The notes beneath the pieces were generated by a model. The model saw only the letters and a program-made list of their open reading frames with translations, did not search any database and had not been told where the DNA came from. Of a stretch of DNA of 5,331 nt, positions 4,028-5,331 are shown in pieces (the stretch's first letter is position 1; every line of letters starts with the position of its first letter). The stretch lies in assembly GCA_003513765.1 (NCBI GenBank), contig DONT01000001.1, forward strand, positions 195,963 to 201,293, read 5' to 3'. The DNA is from Jeotgalicoccus sp. Its GTDB lineage: Bacteria; Bacillota; Bacilli; Staphylococcales; Salinicoccaceae. A program made the translations under genes and the position numbers.

Positions 4028-5125
4028 ATGACACGACAAATATCTGAAATATTCTGGATGAGAGCCATCGCCTGTATCGGCATTGTGCTCATTCATTCTA
4101 TTTCACTTACAATCGCGAACAACCCTGATTTAGTTAAAAATCAGTGGCCGACGTATGTTCAGCTTTACCTGATGTTCTGTACCCCGCTTTTTGTATTTAT
4201 TACTGAATTTTTGAATGCTCATAAGTATGGGGATACACTAAAAAAAGGATTTATAAGGAAAAGATTATTATACTTAGGTGTTCCTTACGTATTATTAAAC
4301 CTATTTTGGGCTATTGATAAATACGCTCCCGCAACTTTAATGGAGCTGATTGATGGTTTTATAATGGTGTCTATCCGCGGGCATTCGGTTACTTATTTTA
4401 TCCTGATTATTTTCCAGTTCTATATCTTACATATTATTTTCTCGAAATACTTGAGAAAATTAAACCCGTTCGCAGTCATATTAGCTTCGATAGTACTGAC
4501 ATCAGCTTACTGGGGAATACGTTTAATCTATCCGGCACCCGATCACATCCTCGGCCAGTTATTATGGGCAAAAGAAGGACAGACAATCTTTATCGGCTGG
4601 ATTACATACTTTGTACTCGGATACTATATTGGTATTCACTATGAGGCGTTTAAAGCAAATGTCAGGAAATACGGTGCGCTCATTATTGCACTGTTTATCT
4701 TCAGCATGTTTTTCGTCTTAATGATACATAACTTCGGCATCAACAGCGCCATGGGATCTAAGAGACTCGATACACCGATTTACACGACAGCTGTAATTCT
4801 GATGATATTTTTAGTGTCTTCGTATTATAACTATGTACCGAAATTTATCATGCACATCAGTAATTATTCATTTAGCATTTACCTGCTGCACCTTATATTC
4901 ATTAATGACATGGGCATGATGATGGACAACGTCTTTTGGGATATAACATATAAGACTATACTCGCAATATCTCTGTCGATATTCACAGCCTATTTATTTA
5001 ATCTGCATAAATACGGTAAATTTTTCGTTGGAAATGTCGGGAAAGCACGGTATGACTTACCCGTTCCTGCACCGACTATCAATCTTGATGTGGATGTAGG
5101 ATTTAAGAAAGATGAAATAGCTTAG
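4028..5125 (+). CDS. Acyltransferase-3 family membrane protein (IcaC-like)
   Basis: ATG 4028 is chosen because AGGAG (4016-4020) lies seven bases upstream; the in-frame ATG 4010 has no ribosome binding site. The 365-residue product is a multi-pass membrane protein with roughly ten hydrophobic segments. It shows family hallmarks (PF01757): R12 and H23 in the first segment (MRAIACIGIVLIHS, 11-24), which carry the essential His, and the basic loop before the third segment, FIRKRLLYLGVPY (75-87). Such proteins move acyl groups, often acetyl or succinyl, across the membrane to surface sugars. IcaC modifies the biofilm polysaccharide PIA in staphylococci. No icaADB or other polysaccharide genes are nearby, so the substrate is unknown. 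After the last membrane segment there is a polar tail of about 40 residues (DLPVPAPTINLDVDVGFKKD). It stands alone between terminators. Confidence 0.87.
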   Translation: MTRQISEIFWMRAIACIGIVLIHSISLTIANNPDLVKNQWPTYVQLYLMFCTPLFVFITEFLNAHKYGDTLKKGFIRKRLLYLGVPYVLLNLFWAIDKYAPATLMELIDGFIMVSIRGHSVTYFILIIFQFYILHIIFSKYLRKLNPFAVILASIVLTSAYWGIRLIYPAPDHILGQLLWAKEGQTIFIGWITYFVLGYYIGIHYEAFKANVRKYGALIIALFIFSMFFVLMIHNFGINSAMGSKRLDTPIYTTAVILMIFLVSSYYNYVPKFIMHISNYSFSIYLLHLIFINDMGMMMDNVFWDITYKTILAISLSIFTAYLFNLHKYGKFFVGNVGKARYDLPVPAPTINLDVDVGFKKDEIA

Positions 5126-5130
5126 AAATT

Positions 5131-5174
5131 ATAACAGGCATATCCTTTTTGACGAGGATATGCCTGTTATTTAT
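5131..5174 (+). terminator. Long hairpin terminator after the acyltransferase gene
   Basis: The arms 5131-5146 and 5155-5170 (ATAACAGGCATATCCT and its reverse complement) form a perfect 16-bp stem with an eight-base loop, beginning five bases after the stop codon. The tail TTATTACTTA is only moderately T-rich, but the stem is the longest in the window. Its mirror-image strand is followed by AATTTCTAAG, so it would work poorly the other way. Confidence 0.85.
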
Positions 5175-5208
5175 TACTTATGCAAAGGTTTTTTTACTTT
5201 TAGCCTGT

Positions 5209-5331
5209 GTGAATCCAAGGCTCCTGGTTAACAACGGCATTTCTCTGTTGTGAATCGAACGCCCTCGGTTAACAACGGCGTTTCCCTGTTGTGAATCCAA
5301 CGCTTCCGGTTAACAACGGCGTTTCCCTGTT
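5209..5331. repeat. 41-bp tandem repeat array, right edge
   Basis: Three full 41-bp units (5209-5249, 5250-5290, 5291-5331) begin with GTGAATC and share GGTTAACAACGGC and CTGTT. The array runs out of the window at the end of unit 3. Variation is mostly in bases 8-18 of the unit. In unit 2, AACGCC and GGCGTT form a 6-bp stem around the palindrome GTTAAC; unit 3 keeps it with one G-U, and unit 1 breaks it. The unit length is not a multiple of three, so a protein repeat is unlikely. No coding frame was seen in 5171-5331. Confidence 0.92.

Overview
The window looks like chromosome of an AT-rich, low-GC Gram-positive coccus or bacillus, most probably a member of the Staphylococcaceae (Staphylococcus, Macrococcus, Jeotgalicoccus or a relative). 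The grounds are strong GGAGG-type ribosome binding sites, a Fst/PepA1-type toxin peptide, a lactonase of the YkgB type, a GSP17M-type stress protein and an IcaC-like acyltransferase. The genus is an inference; no rRNA or other marker gene is present.

Layout, left to right. 1-117: a 42-bp tandem repeat array running in from outside the window. 118-190: a detached second copy of the 3' end of the lactonase gene. 193-686: a two-ORF module of unknown function, closed by a two-way terminator (692-738). 740-1753 (-): an intact seven-bladed-propeller lactonase. 1863-2072 (+): a Phd/YefM-type antitoxin with no recognisable toxin, followed by an HTH-like open frame without a good start. 2296-2554: a complete type I toxin-antitoxin locus of the Fst/par family, too short for routine gene calling, with a 31-aa membrane toxin on the minus strand and a convergent antisense RNA on the plus strand. 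2600-3350: a gene-poor stretch holding what looks like a decayed gene (2717-3055) and two doubtful small ORFs. 3432-3788: a general stress protein 17M homologue and its terminator. 4028-5125: a multi-pass acyltransferase-3 protein and its terminator. 5209-5331: a 41-bp tandem repeat array running out of the window.

The genes do not form one operon; each intact unit has its own promoter region and terminator. One possible link is stress control: sequences resembling sigma-B promoters (GTTTAA, spacer 12-15, GGGTAT) precede the 348-686 ORF, the lactonase and the stress protein. The other theme is small-module turnover: a duplicated gene end flanking a short insert, an orphan antitoxin, a type I toxin locus, gene relics and tandem repeats at both edges suggest an accessory patch between housekeeping and stress genes.

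The best-supported find that a standard annotation would miss is the type I toxin-antitoxin locus. Its toxin frame, promoter for the antitoxin RNA, terminator, direct repeats that make the RNA antisense to the toxin start, and a hairpin hiding the toxin ribosome binding site can all be read directly.
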